64,000 nucleotides of DNA from Petrosia ficiformis. Lineage: Eukaryota > Porifera > Demospongiae > Haplosclerida > Petrosiidae. The notes under the pieces were generated by a model, which saw nothing but the letters and a program-made list of their open reading frames with translations, was not told the origin of the DNA and did no database searches. The DNA lies in assembly GCA_947044365.1 (NCBI GenBank), contig OX345636.1, positions 42,663,537-42,727,536 of the forward strand. The letters are read 5' to 3'. Shown piece after piece: positions 11,371-25,600 of this stretch; position 1 is the first letter of the stretch; each line of letters opens with the position of its first letter. Both the position numbers and the translations under genes were made by a program.

Positions 11371-11933
11371 CCAGTGGGCCTGGTTGACAAGCCATACAGT
11401 GTAGGAGCACAAATTGACGGAAACATATGGACTCTAGTCAGAACAAAGTTGATGTAATTGTAATTGTAATTGTATTTGTAATAGTAATTGTCCTCATCCT
11501 ATACAAAATGGTGTGCTCACATTACATACTGGAGTATGTGGTTGCTATGGAAACATTGCAGAGTTTCCTTTTAGTAAAACAGCTATAGTTTGCAAGAAAA
11601 AAAAATAGATAAACTAAATTTTTCGATAATTTTGATACTTGAAACACAACAACTTTAATGAGTATGTATTTGTTTATGAGTTGGCTAGTTGACAACTCAA
11701 AAATGATGCTACTTGTATGTAACTTTCCCCTTCATCAAAAAATCATTATTAATAAATTTTGTATTAAAAGCCAAATGCAATTATTACTGTAAATGAACAT
11801 TATTTTTAACCATGCTATAATAGTGAACGATAATTATATAAAATGACACGAGACCTTTATAATTATAACTGTATCAAAGTCCAATAAAATTGAAACATGT
11901 ATGATAGTTTTATGCTTTTTGTTTTTGGAAATA
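11371..11933. other. 3' flank of the middle EGF gene
   Basis: No gene. Bases 11500-11800 match 39915-40110 (GTGGTTGCYATGGAAACATTGCA), so this flank is part of the duplication that made the middle and right genes. AATAAA-like signals on the minus strand could not be assigned with confidence. Confidence 0.45.
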
Positions 11934-12094
11934 TCAACACCAATCTGGTTCTTTGAGTGGACATAAAAGATACGCTGTATCATCATTTTCATTAGTCACA
12001 TGTAAAGACTTCCCATAGTTTTTGGTATCACAACAAAGTTGATACTGTGATTCTGTGAGTTGTGTGTTACAACTTGATGTACATGAAGGATTTC
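11934..12094 (-). CDS. Terminal cysteine-rich exon of the middle gene
   Basis: The acceptor ATTACAG precedes a phase-1 start. The exon reads [12 protein letters not shown], then [13 protein letters not shown], then [12 protein letters not shown] and a stop. Six cysteines in 53 residues suggest a small disulphide module, but I do not recognise the family. The upstream EGF exon ends in A rather than G, so the junction codon becomes Arg. At the homologous place in the right gene (40.2-40.4 kb) this exon is gone, and that gene continues into SEA-like and membrane exons instead. Confidence 0.6.
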
Positions 12095-15000
12095 CTGTAA
12101 TTAAATGTGTATGCATAGTTACATCATTTAATTATCTTTAATCAAGTAAAGTTTTCACATTTTAATGCTCATAATATTATATATAATGTAACAATAGGAG
12201 CACAGTTCACTAATGCTTGGTTAGACATTCAGTTATGAACCCACAAACCATTAACTGTAAATACATCAAACATCAGAGGGATATTATGTGTACTGAGTGT
12301 AACTACATCACGAGAAAGTCTCTTCGAGTAAAGATATATATTATTATAAGCATTTACATTATTGCTATATGTACAATTATAATTATTTCTGATGCATACT
12401 ATTACAAGTAGCTCCATCAACATCCAGTAGATAGCCACTATAACATCCACAATTAAAGCTTCCATCAGTGTTTGTACATGTTTGGGAGCAATTGTGTGTT
12501 CCAACACTACATTCATCAACATCTTCTATAAATGTGAAAATGTATTCATGTTATGTATGTATGTACGAATATTTTAATATGTATATGTACATACATATAA
12601 TATGTTTAATAAGTAAGTATGTATATACATTTGTATGGGTATGTATGTGTAAATTAATAGTCATAATGGTACACACATTGTGCTTACCATTACAAGTAAA
12701 CCCATCAATGTCCAGTAGATAACCACTCATACATGTACAAGTGAAGCTTCCATCAGTGTTTTTACATGTTTGGGTACAAACAGCATCACTACACTCATCA
12801 ATATCTTGATAAATAAAAGCGTATGTACAATAATATACTTTAGCACATAATGTGTAATTTAATAATCATAATAGTACAGCTTACCATTACAAGTAAACCC
12901 ATCAATGTCCAGTAGATAACCACTTGTACATGCACAAGTGAAGCTTCCATTAGTGTTTTTACATGTTTGGGTACAAACATCAGTACCATCACTACACTCA
13001 TCAATATCTTGATAAATAAAAGTGTATGTACAATAATATACTTGTCATTAGCACATCATTATATACATAATGTGAAGTAGTAACGTGTACAAATACACAT
13101 ATGCACAAACATGTTTGTATTTATGAAATAATTATATGTTACTTTTATAATATCATAGTTTTGATTTGGAAAATCAATTAATTTTAATAGTCTACTTTAT
13201 AGTTTTTTTGCTTTTGGTAATATTAATGTAATTTTGGTATTATTTTAGTAATATGTAAATATCCAGAATGTTCTTATAAAAGTTACTGAACTGAATACAA
13301 TAATTTACATGTACATGATAATGACTATAAATACATGTAACATTTAACTTCTTTAGTTTTAGCATACCAACATTCTACACCCCTTACCAAATACTTATAG
13401 TTTTAGTTTAATATGGTACTACCAAAACAACACTAGACATTTGTACATACCATTACAAGTAGTTCCATCAACATCGAGTTGATAACCATTATTACATCCA
13501 CAATTGAAACCACCTTCAGTGTTTGTACATGTTTGAGTACAAACACCATCACCACACTCATCAATTTCTAGATGGTTAGAAATTAATGTATGTATTGTGA
13601 ACTATTGTACTATTGGCATGTAATATCCTAAGATGTTAGTGTGCATGTAGTTCATCTACTGTTGATATCTCTGTTAGTCTGTCATATTGTAGCCTCTCCT
13701 AATGTCAAACATTATGTCTAGACATGTGAATCTATTAAAATTATATAAACAGTGTATACTACTTCGATTCAAAAATTGTTATGTTTGATAAAAACACATC
13801 ACTATACAGGAATAGTGATGTACAATATGTACAAGTGCTATTTTACATATTTAAATATGTGCAAATTCAATTGTACATAATTATATATGTGGCTTTGTGA
13901 AAACTGGTCGGAGGGATTAGGATAATGTTTATGAGACATCTACATTTGAAACATATAGCATATTGGTGATTTTGTACAGGAAACAAACTAAATTTGGTAT
14001 CAGAGCAAAACTAAATCTTGATTACATCTTGTAAAAAATGGCTGAAAGGTAAGAGTGGTTTTCACAATGCCAGTTATGTATGCATATGTTTGTATACATA
14101 CCATTACAAGTAGCCCCATCATCATCCAATACAAAGCCACCATTACATCCACAGTGGAAACTTCCTACAGTGTTTGTACATGTTTGTGAGCAACCACCAT
14201 TGTCATCACTACACTCATAAATATCTGGATGAACGGAATGTATATATGAATATTTTAATAATTATATAGGTGTGTGCATAAGTACAATACATGATTAAGC
14301 GTTCTTAAGACATAGGGAGTACATGCATTTTGTACATACATATTATGTGTCCTTTTATGAACATGTGTATGTTTCTTGTACTATTCACCATTACAAGTAG
14401 CCCCATCATCATCCAATACAAAGCCACTATTACATCCACAGTGGAAACTTCCTACAGTGTTTGTACATGTTTGTGAGCAACCACCATTGTCATCACTACA
14501 CTCATTAATATCTGGATGAACGGAATGTATGTATGAATATTTTAATAATTATATAGGTGTGTGCATAAGTACAATACATGCTTAAGTATTCTTAAGACAT
14601 AGAGAGTACATGCATTTTGTACATACATATTATGTGTCCTTTTGTGAACATGTGGATGTTTCATGTACTATTCACCATTACAAGTAGCCCCGTCATCATC
14701 CAATACAAAGCCACTATTACATCCACAGTGGAAACTTCCTACAGTGTTTGTACATGTTTGTGAACAACCACCATTGTCATCAGTACACTCATAAATATCT
14801 GGATGAACGGAATGTATATATGAATATTTTAATAATTATATAGGTGTGTGCATAAGTACAATACATGCTTAAGCGTTCTTAAGACATAGGGAGTACATGC
14901 ATTTTGTACATACATATTATGTGTCCTTTTATGAACATGTGTATGTTTCATGTACTATTCACCATTACAAGTAGCCCCATCATCATCCAATACAAAGCCA

Positions 15001-18000
15001 CTATTACATCCACAGTGGAAACTTCCTACAGTGTTTGTACATGTTTGTGAGCAACCACCATTGTCATCACTACACTCATTAATATCTGGACGAACGGAAT
15101 GTATATATGAATATTTTAATAATTATATAGGTGTGTGCATAAGTACAATACAAGACATAGGGAGTACATGCATTTTGTACATACATATTATGTGTCCTTT
15201 TATGAACACGTGTATGTTTAATGTACTATTCACCATTACAAGTAGCCCCATCATCATCCAATACAAAGCCACTATTACATCCACAGTGGAAACTTCCTAC
15301 AGTGTTTGTACATGTTTGTGAGCAACCACCATTGTCATCACTACACTCATTAATATCTGGACGAACGGAATGTATATATGAATATTTTAATAATTATATA
15401 GGTGTGTGCATAAGTACAATACATGCTTAAGTATTCTTAAGACATAGAGAGTACATGCATTTTGTACATACATATTATGTGTCCTTTTATGAACATGTGT
15501 ATGTTTAATGTACTATTCACCATTACAAGTAGCCCCATCATCATCCAATACAAAGCCACTATTACATCCACAGTGGAAACCTCCTTCAGTGTTTGTACAT
15601 GTTTGAGAACAACTATGTGTTCCAATACTACACTCATCAATATCTGCATGGATGGTGGGAATGCATGTATGCATATTTTAATAATTATATAGGTGTGTGC
15701 ATAAGTACAATACATGCTTAAGTATTCTTAAGACATAGAGAGTACATGCATTTTGTACATACATATTATGTGTCCTTTTGTGAACATGTGTATGTTTCAT
15801 GTACTATTCACCATTACAAGTAGCCCCATCATCATCCAATACAAAGCCACTATTACATCCACAGTGGAAACTTCCTACAGTGTTTGTACATGTTTGTGAG
15901 CAACCACCATTGTCATCACTACACTCATTAATATCTGGACGAACGGAATGTATATATGAATATTTTAATAATTATATAGGTGTGTGCATAAGTACAATAC
16001 ATGCTTAAGTATTCTTAAGACATAGAGAGTACATGCATTTTGTACATACATATTATGTGTCCTTTTATGAACATGTGTATGTTTAATGTACTATTCACCA
16101 TTACAAGTAGCCCCATCATCATCCAATACAAAGCCACTATTACATCCACAGTGGAAACCTCCTTCAGTGTTTGTACATGTTTGAGAACAACTATGTGTTC
16201 CAATACTACACTCATCAATATCTGCATGGATGGTGAGAATGCATGTATGCATATTTTAATAATTATATAGGTGTGTGCATAAGTACAATACATGCTTAAG
16301 TATTCTTAAGACATAGAGAGTACATGCATTTTGTACATACATATTATGTGTCCTTTTGTGAACATGTGTATGTTTCATGTACTATTCACCATTACAAGTA
16401 GCCCCATCATCATCCAATACAAAGCCACTATTACATCCACAGTGGAAACTTCCTACAGTGTTTGTACATGTTTGTGAGCAACCACCATTGTCATCACTAC
16501 ACTCATTAATATCTGGACGAACGGAATGTATATATGAATATTTTAATAATTATATAGGTGTGTGCATAAGTACAATACATGCTTAAGTATTCTTAAGACA
16601 TAGAGAGTACATGCATTTTGTACATACATATTATGTGTCCTTTTATGAACATGTGTATGTTTAATGTACTATTCACCATTACAAGTAGCCCCATCATCAT
16701 CCAATACAAAGCCACTATTACATCCACAGTGGAAACCTCCTTCAGTGTTTGTACATGTTTGAGAACAACTATGTGTTCCAATACTACACTCATCAATATC
16801 TGCATGGATGGTGAGAATGCATGTATGCATATTTTAATAATTATATAGGTGTGTGCATAAGTACAATACATGCTTAAGTATTCTTAAGACATAGAGAGTA
16901 CATGCATTTTGTACATACATATTATGTGTCCTTTTGTGAACATGTGTATGTTTCATGTACTATTCACCATTACAAGTAGCCCCATCATCATCCAATACAA
17001 AGCCACTATTACATCCACAGTGGAAACTTCCTACAGTGTTTGTACATGTTTGTGAGCAACCACCATTGTCATCACTACACTCATTAATATCTGGACGAAC
17101 GGAATGTATATATGAATATTTTAATAATTATATAGGTGTGTGCATAAGTACAATACATGCTTAAGTATTCTTAAGACATAGAGAGTACATGCATTTTGTA
17201 CATACATATTATGTGTCCTTTTATGAACATGTGTATGTTTAATGTACTATTCACCATTACAAGTAGCCCCATCATCATCCAATACAAAGCCACTATTACA
17301 TCCACAGTGGAAACCTCCTTCAGTGTTTGTACATGTTTGAGAACAACTATGTGTTCCAATACTACACTCATCAATATCTGCATGGATGGTGAGAATGCAT
17401 GTATGCATATTTTAATAATTATATAGGTGTGTGCATAAGTACAATACATGCTTAAGTATTCTTAAGACATAGAGAGTACATGCATTTTGTACATACATAT
17501 TATGTGTCCTTTTGTGAACATGTGTATGTTTCATGTACTATTCACCATTACAAGTAGCCCCATCATCATCCAATACAAAGCCACTATTACATCCACAGTG
17601 GAAACTTCCTACAGTGTTTGTACATGTTTGTGAGCAACCACCATTGTCATCACTACACTCATTAATATCTGGACGAACGGAATGTATATATGAATATTTT
17701 AATAATTATATAGGTGTGTGCATAAGTACAATACATGCTTAAGTATTCTTAAGACATAGAGAGTACATGCATTTTGTACATACATATTATGTGTCCTTTT
17801 ATGAACATGTGTATGTTTAATGTACTATTCACCATTACAAGTAGCCCCATCATCATCCAATACAAAGCCACTATTACATCCACAGTGGAAACCTCCTTCA
17901 GTGTTTGTACATGTTTGAGAACAACTATGTGTTCCAATACTACACTCATCAATATCTGCATGGATGGTGAGAATGCATGTATGCATATTTTAATAATTAT

Positions 18001-19571
18001 ATAGGTGTGTGCATAAGTACAATACATGCTTAAGTATTCTTAAGACATAGAGAGTACATGCATTTTGTACATACATATTATGTGTCCTTTTGTGAACATG
18101 TGTATGTTTCATGTACTATTCACCATTACAAGTAGCCCCATCATCATCCAATACAAAGCCACTATTACATCCACAGTGGAAACTTCCTACAGTGTTTGTA
18201 CATGTTTGTGAGCAACCACCATTGTCATCACTACACTCATTAATATCTGGACGAACGGAATGTATATATGAATATTTTAATAATTATATAGGTGTGTGCA
18301 TAAGTACAATACATGCTTAAGTATTCTTAAGACATAGAGAGTACATGCATTTTGTACATACATATTATGTTTCCTTGTGTGAACATGTACATATGCACAA
18401 ATATCTTTGTATTTATGAAAATACATGTTGCTTCGATAATATCATAGTTTTTATTTGAGAAATCAATTAATTTATTTAGTACTGACATTTTTTGCTTTTG
18501 GTAATATTTACTTTTGATATTATTTTAGTATCAAGTAATATGGAAATAACAATAACAAAATTATTATCTAGAATGTTCTTATAGAACTTGCTTAATTTTA
18601 CATGTGCCTGATAGTGATCATTTAGCAGTTAACTTTATTATAAATTATTAGTTTTAGTATTATTATATCAACTTTCTATACCTCTTACCAGATACATAAT
18701 TATACTTATAGATTTATTATGGTACTACCAAACCAATAATATTTAGTTTGCACATACCATTACAACTAGTTCCATCAACATCCAGTAGATAACCACTATT
18801 ACATTCACAAGTAAAGCTTCCATCAGTGTTAGTACATGTTTGGGTACAATCATCTGTACCATCACTACACTCATCAATATCTAGATAAACAAAAGTATAT
18901 AATATAATAATATACTTGTGTGTGCCCATAAGTACATAATTATAATATTATTGTGAAGTAGTAAAGTGTGTACAGATACACATGTTTGTGTTTATCAAAA
19001 TACATGTTGCTTTGATAATATCATATTTTTGATTTGGAAAATAAATTAATTTTGATTATCTACTTTGGAATTTTAGCAGCAATATATTTTTGCTTTTGGT
19101 AATATCAATGCAATAGTTTACTTTTGATGTTATTTTAGTATCAAATATTATAGAAATAACAATTACTATTATCTAAAATGTTCTTATAGAAGTTACTTAA
19201 CAGCACACAATTTACATGTGCATGATAATGACTATAAATTCATGTAGGACTTAATTTTACTATAAAGTATTAGTTTTAGTATTGTATATCAACATTCTAC
19301 ACACCTTACCAAATACTTATAGATTTGGTTTTAATAATTATGGCACTACCAACAAAACGAGCGCTGTCGGGATGGGACCCTCGCCTACGTGGCAAAGTAA
19401 TACAAACTATAATTTGTTTTCTAAATATAATATGCCAATTATCATTGCTCGTTTGTATGGTCATATAATAATGAGAATGTTTACTTCAGATTGTTTAGTT
19501 TATGTGTATAAAACATATTAAGTTATAAAACTGTACTGGCATGTTAGTTTTTATAATAATATTATAATAGT

Positions 19572-19659
<88 letters not shown>

Positions 19660-22600
19660 AACTAACATGTCAGTACTTATTACTTTATAACTGAAAGATT
19701 TTAGTATGATGATACTAGTTTCTTCCTTGTCTATACGATAAGTCTTACATTTTAGTCTCTGTTTTATCTCAAAGAAGAAAGAAAGATCCTCAATTAGTCT
19801 TGTGAAATATTGAGGTCCTCAAAGCTGCCGACGTTCGAGTCACATGCACACCACATGACTTGACAAATTGAAATAGGCGGAGTTTGAAAGTAATGGAGAA
19901 TGCTGGGAGCCAGTGCTCGATGTTGTAGCAACCAATACCCAAATTTTGTTTGCTTTTATGTAGTGCTTTGCTAGCGATAGTCATGATACAGGAGTAGTTA
20001 TGTTTTGATGTGTCCAGATGCCTCCACGAGTCTTCTCAAGTCTGGAAACAGTAGCCGTGAGTTATAAAAATTGTCATAACTTTAGAACCAAAAGGTTTTA
20101 GAACAATTCCAACGTTATTTTTTTTCCTTGGATAATTTGAAGTCTACTAGTACCCCTTTTGAAATGTCAACGTTTTTATTTAAAAATTACTTACACACAG
20201 ACAAAACCATTACCGTACCCTTCCGCCTACGCTACGCGGCGAGGGTAACTAGTGGTTTGTACATACCATTACAACTAGTTCCATCAACATCCAATATTAT
20301 AATCACTATTACATCCATAAGTGCAGCTTCCATCAGTGTTTTTACATATATGGGAGCAACCATCTGTTTCATCATTACACTCATCAATATCAGGATGGAT
20401 TGACATGTATATATATTATACAGGTGTGTTTATATGTATTGTGAACTATATACTGTACTGTTGGCAAGTAATATCCTAACATGTTAGTCTGTATGTAGTT
20501 CATCTATTGTTCATATCTCTGTTAGTCTGTCATATTGTAGCCTCTCCTAATGTCAAACATTTATGTCTGATTGAAAATGAAGACGCATCACTACACAGGA
20601 ATAATGAAATATATATTAGAATGAGAACACGCATACACATGCTATCATTATTTATCAACATTAAAGCTTATAACTAAGCAACCACGCATCATATTTCAAG
20701 AGTGATTACCCCATCATGAAAAGCAGATTCCTAAAAGTAAGAAAATAAATTTGTTACTTGTTGCACGTTTTCTCATCCATCGTCACATGTATTTTACATA
20801 TTTGTACATATACCGTAGCGCCAGAAATAGTTTGTCCACCCACGTAATTTACTAATACAAAACCACTTTAAAAAAAACACATGCGGAGTTATACCTATGA
20901 ATAATATTACATGCACAGTACTATCAAAACACTCAGGTTCTAACAGCTGCTGTGCTTAGACCTAGGTCAGACAAACCATTAAAGAGAATTCTATATCGAT
21001 AATAATTATGCCCAGAGGCAAACCCACAAGGTCAGATAGTTAATTTAAGATATGAGTTATGGATGCATTGCAAAGAAAATAAAAGTTCCTAAATTAACTG
21101 TGATCGATGTATGGAAGAAATATTTGAAGTCTGGAAGTACTGATGACTGATAAGCCATGTACCAGTAGGCCATCTTCTACAACACCGAAGCAAGACAGAG
21201 TCTTGACATGAATGTTCCTACAGAGGAGGTACTTAACAGCACCTCAGCTCAGGCTATCACGGAAGGAGACCTGTGATATTTCTGTCAGCACAAGCACTGT
21301 CAAATCTATATTTGCATCAGCAGGTCTTAATGGTTACATTGCCCGACGAAAACCATTATTGACAGCCATCATCGTCAGCTCTGCCTCCAATTTGCCAAGA
21401 AGTACAAGACATGGACTAACGAAGACTGGAAAAGAGTGGTATGGAGTGATGAGTGTAAATGTAACCTGTTTAGATGTGATGGTAGGACGTATATCAGGAG
21501 ACGAGTATCAGAAGAGTTTATAAATGATTGTGTGTTTCTGACAGTAAAGCATGGAGGCGGAATGGTAATGATATGGGGATGTTCCATGGTGATGAAACTG
21601 GAATGATGGTGAAGGTAACAGGTAATATGAACTCGGAAAATGCTGTGAATTACTTAGTAATGTTCTTGTACCATCTACATGGTCAATTCATGGACTGGAC
21701 TAATGCTCCATTTCACGAGCCAAGATTGTTCAACAATGGCTCTACGAGAAAGAAGTTGAAACGTTAGAATGGCCACCTCAATCTCCTGATCTAAATCCCA
21801 TTGAACATGTATGGGAACATATGGAGACAACTTAAATTTTACCCTGCTACAACTGTAACTCAGTTATTACAACACATTGAATTAATTTGGTCCTAGATTC
21901 CAGCAGAGTTTTTGAAAGAACTTACATACTCTATGCCATCTACAATTGAGGCAGTAATCAAAGCACGAGGTGGCCATACGAAATATTGAAGATGTATAAT
22001 CATTGTAATAATAATAATCTCTACTTTAGCCTGTCATAAAATCATGATTATAATATTACTAATATATATATATTACTAATAATTCTAGATGAAATACCTT
22101 CTTATATCTTCCTAATAAATGTCAGAACTATAGTCTATTCACGTTCAGAAGTTGCGAACGTTTGCGGTTATAACTTCCTTATACGTTGTCGTATTGACAC
22201 GCAGCATTCTACTCATCGTAACTTGCTGAATCCAACAATGGGTGAAACGATCGCAAATCATAAACTATACGAATTGCACCATTAAGCTCCATGCTTAAGC
22301 ACAGCAATTCCTAAGACCACAAGGAATTTACAAGATACTTGAAAATAAGTGGCTTATAAGTAGATACTATGTAAACAATGACAATTCATACACTGCAATT
22401 AATTATATATCTATTCTCCATCACTACTGATGTTGCCATCTGATTCTGAATTGCTTCTTTCTTCCTCTGATAACTCATCTGATTCTCCTCCAAAATGAAT
22501 AATAAACTCCTCTATGTATTCTTGTAAATTATCAGCAATCCAATAATGGTCTTCTACTTTATGTTTAACATGGCTGATGTTGTTTCTCCATTGTTCAGGT

Positions 22601-25600
22601 CCTACTCTCTTCATATGTAAGATCTTTCACAGTTGACAGAGTGAATTTCTGATTATACCTTTTAATATGACCTTTTACTTGCGACCAACATAACTCTATA
22701 GGATTCAATTCACAATGGTATGGAGGTAAACGTATAACTTCATGTCCATATGCTTTGGCAAGTTCATCAATTACATATTTAGGCTGAGGATTACTTAAAC
22801 GAATTAAACTTAGAAGTTCACGCTTCAGAGCATGCTCTGGAAACTGTATGTGATGAGCTGTTAACCAGTCCTGCATCTCACCCTTCCTGGTATTTGTTGT
22901 CAGCACTGCTTCAAGTCTTCTGCTGTGATAGGTGGCATTATCTATAACTATAAGAGTGTTTGGTTGAATATTAGGCATCAGTTGGTCACGAAACCACTCT
23001 TCAAATCGCTCAGAATTCATTTCATCATGATAGTCTCCGGTAGATTTCTTACTCTGAAACACCAAATCTGCTCCTTCAATCCATCCAGCATGCAGAATTA
23101 TCAGTCTGCTGTTACCTTTACGTGTTGGCTTGCGTATGCCTCCTTTCGTTCCACCTGTTATATCATCATGCTCCACCATGTCTTCTCATGTCCATCATGT
23201 TAATTTGCCAGGTTTCATCTGTATACACAACAGGTCTTCTTTCTTTTCTATTACGTCTCATTCTTCTCAGAAACTGGTGAATAATTTCCACAGTGAAATC
23301 CTTCCTCCTTTAAATAACATCTTCTTCAGAACCTGCAATAGCTTGTCCAGTGTTGGATACTCTTTTTTCTCATAAAACTCATGTACAGTACGACGAAATA
23401 GCATCAGTATCAAAGGCATCAACATCTACACATTCTCTGCTTTCCTTATATCTCTTATTTGGTGATGTAAAATAACTTCCATCCAGCTTTCTTTTCTCCA
23501 GTAGGACACGGTTGACAGTTAGTCTCACGTAGCCAGCTCTAAACGAGGGAGAGGGTCTGGTACATTGCCATTTGTGTCTCGTTCCGAGAGCTCCCGGATT
23601 TCCGGTAGAACTCGAGTAGTTGCTAAGAAGGTGTTGTTCACGTGTTAAATATAAAATGGAGCTGCAATTGCTGAAGCTATTCGTCTCTTTGGCTTAGAAA
23701 ATTAAAGGATAGACAGATGGATACAACTCACCCATTTTCAGACTGGCATTTGTTCATCTATTAGAGCTAAGGAGTTTAATCCCTTCAAATGTTAATGTAA
23801 TTGCAAAAAAAAAGTTGTGATGTTTGTATTCGTATTTGTGAATGTAATAAATTGCAATAACTATGCTATTAATGAACTATTATTATTATCATAAATTTAT
23901 AATGATACAATACATTCAATGATTTGTCCATAATCCAATAAGTAACTTCATCTTTATCAATTGAACAAAGAAGTCCTTTCTTCCATTTCACACTACTGTG
24001 TGATCTAGTGAGGGTAGAGTTGATAAGAAACACATTACTGTCTTCTAACTGCTTAATGAGCTTTTCAAGATATTTCCCATAAGATGGAGTTTTATGGGCA
24101 GCTGACTCTTATGGTGTAATTCGTCTTCAAAAGTACTACAAACTTTGTGTACAACTCCAATAGATTTAGATGCTCGGACAATAGAGTGAGAATGTACATT
24201 AGCTTTACGCTTACATCCACAGCTTCTACCATTAATACACATTTGTGACAAACATAATCAGCAACTATGAAATTTGTTGCTCTGATGTCTATTCCAAGCT
24301 TCTTCTGACATGTACTTTCTATAATATTTACAGTCTTCGTGTTTATGTCACTATGTGTCTTTCTTCTCTTTGTCTTACCCTTCGTTAAATTTCTTTGACA
24401 GAGCCAACAAGACGTGCTCAACGGTAACACGTGAGCAACACCTTCTTAGCAACTATTCGAGTTCTACCGGAAATCCGGGAGCTCTCGGACGAAACACAAT
24501 ATGGAAATGTACCAGATCCTCACTGCACCCTCGTTTAGAGGGGAGGGGCTGGCTACACAAGACTATAATTGAGAGTGCACTCTGAGAAGCCAGTGGCTTC
24601 AGCAGTTTTCTTACATAACGTTGGTCAATAATCAGAGCAACAGTAATTGCCTAATTGACTATGTGCTTGTACAGGAAGAGGGTAGGGCTAAGAGGTAAGG
24701 TTTTCTCCAAACCGTAATTGCAATAAAATTACGCGGGTGTACAAACTCTTTCTGGCGCCACTATATTATGTGGCTCTGTGAAAACTGGTCTGATGGATTA
24801 TGATAATTTTGATGAGATGCTTTTGTTTGAACACTTGCTATTGATAATTTTGTACAGAAACCAAACTAAATTTGGTATCAAGATAAGCAACACTAAATCT
24901 AGTCTGAAAGGTAAGTCTGGTTTTCAGTGCCACTCATGTACAATGCTGATTTCGCTATGTAATGATTACAAGTAGTAATAATTTATTTCTTTTCATCTTG
25001 ATCTATATTGACTAGTACAAAATACATCCCATAATAAGGAATACAATTTTACTTCAGTTATAAATATACAGATATACTATCCATTGGGAACATAATGAAT
25101 TACCACCGTAAACATGATTATTTATGTTCCTAATGGATAGTACATCTGTACATCCCGTTAGGAACATAATAAATATGTTCACAACAGAAAGTAAACATTG
25201 AAATTTCAATTGAAAGAATTTATAGTATTGGCTACTTCATATAAAACATATGAAAAAGCACTCTTAAGCAGATGAAACTCATATGACCAATTGAATTGAT
25301 TAGAACAACCAATCAGTTTTTACAGTGTGCAGTTTATAGCTATAATACTATGCTGTTTATATAGCTACATATTTGTTGCTGTATGGTTCATTATGACATG
25401 TATCTTATATAGATCAAGATCAAATGAACTATGACTTGTAAGCCGTTACTTAACAGGAAAAACAAATCAACATTCAGGAAAATACTCCTGTAACCAACTG
25501 AAAGTTAAAATAACCTATTATTTTTTACAGTGATGTACATACATATTATATTATGTTTCTCTGTGTGAACATATGTCATGTAATATTCACCAATACAAGT

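Larger units (their letters stand above)
22411..24660 (-). pseudogene. IS630/Tc1-superfamily DDE transposase relic, split by element B
   Basis: The longest open part (22595-23179) contains [17 protein letters not shown] (second catalytic Asp) and [20 protein letters not shown] (catalytic Glu). Upstream, in other frames, are [20 protein letters not shown] and YTDETW (first Asp). After a frameshift near 22605 the C-terminus continues in 22411-22614 with an acidic serine-rich tail. The N-terminal end lies beyond element B at 24577-24640 ([11 protein letters not shown]). It joins [13 protein letters not shown] at 23510 in frame once element B and one 9-base repeat are removed. It has multiple frameshifts and is inactive. 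Confidence 0.72.
20813..24763. mobile_element. Tc1/mariner-type composite element with nested insertions
   Basis: The left end reads CCGTAGCGCCAGAAATAG and continues TTTGTCCACCCACGTAATTT. The right end is its inverse (GTGGCGCCAGAAAGAG, then TTTGTACACCCGCGTAATTT). A TA flanks both sides. The paralogous intron at about 13885 shows the same flanks without the element. Inside are a plus-strand Tc1-like transposase relic, a minus-strand IS630-like transposase relic, and TAGTCT element B. Which transposase owns the outer repeats is not settled. Confidence 0.7.

Noticed and set aside
14950..18320. Repeated plus-strand frames of 69-76 codons across array I
   Set aside because: They are the reverse complement of the EGF exons plus intron. 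The minus strand has splice sites, phase and the EGF cysteine pattern; the plus frames have none.
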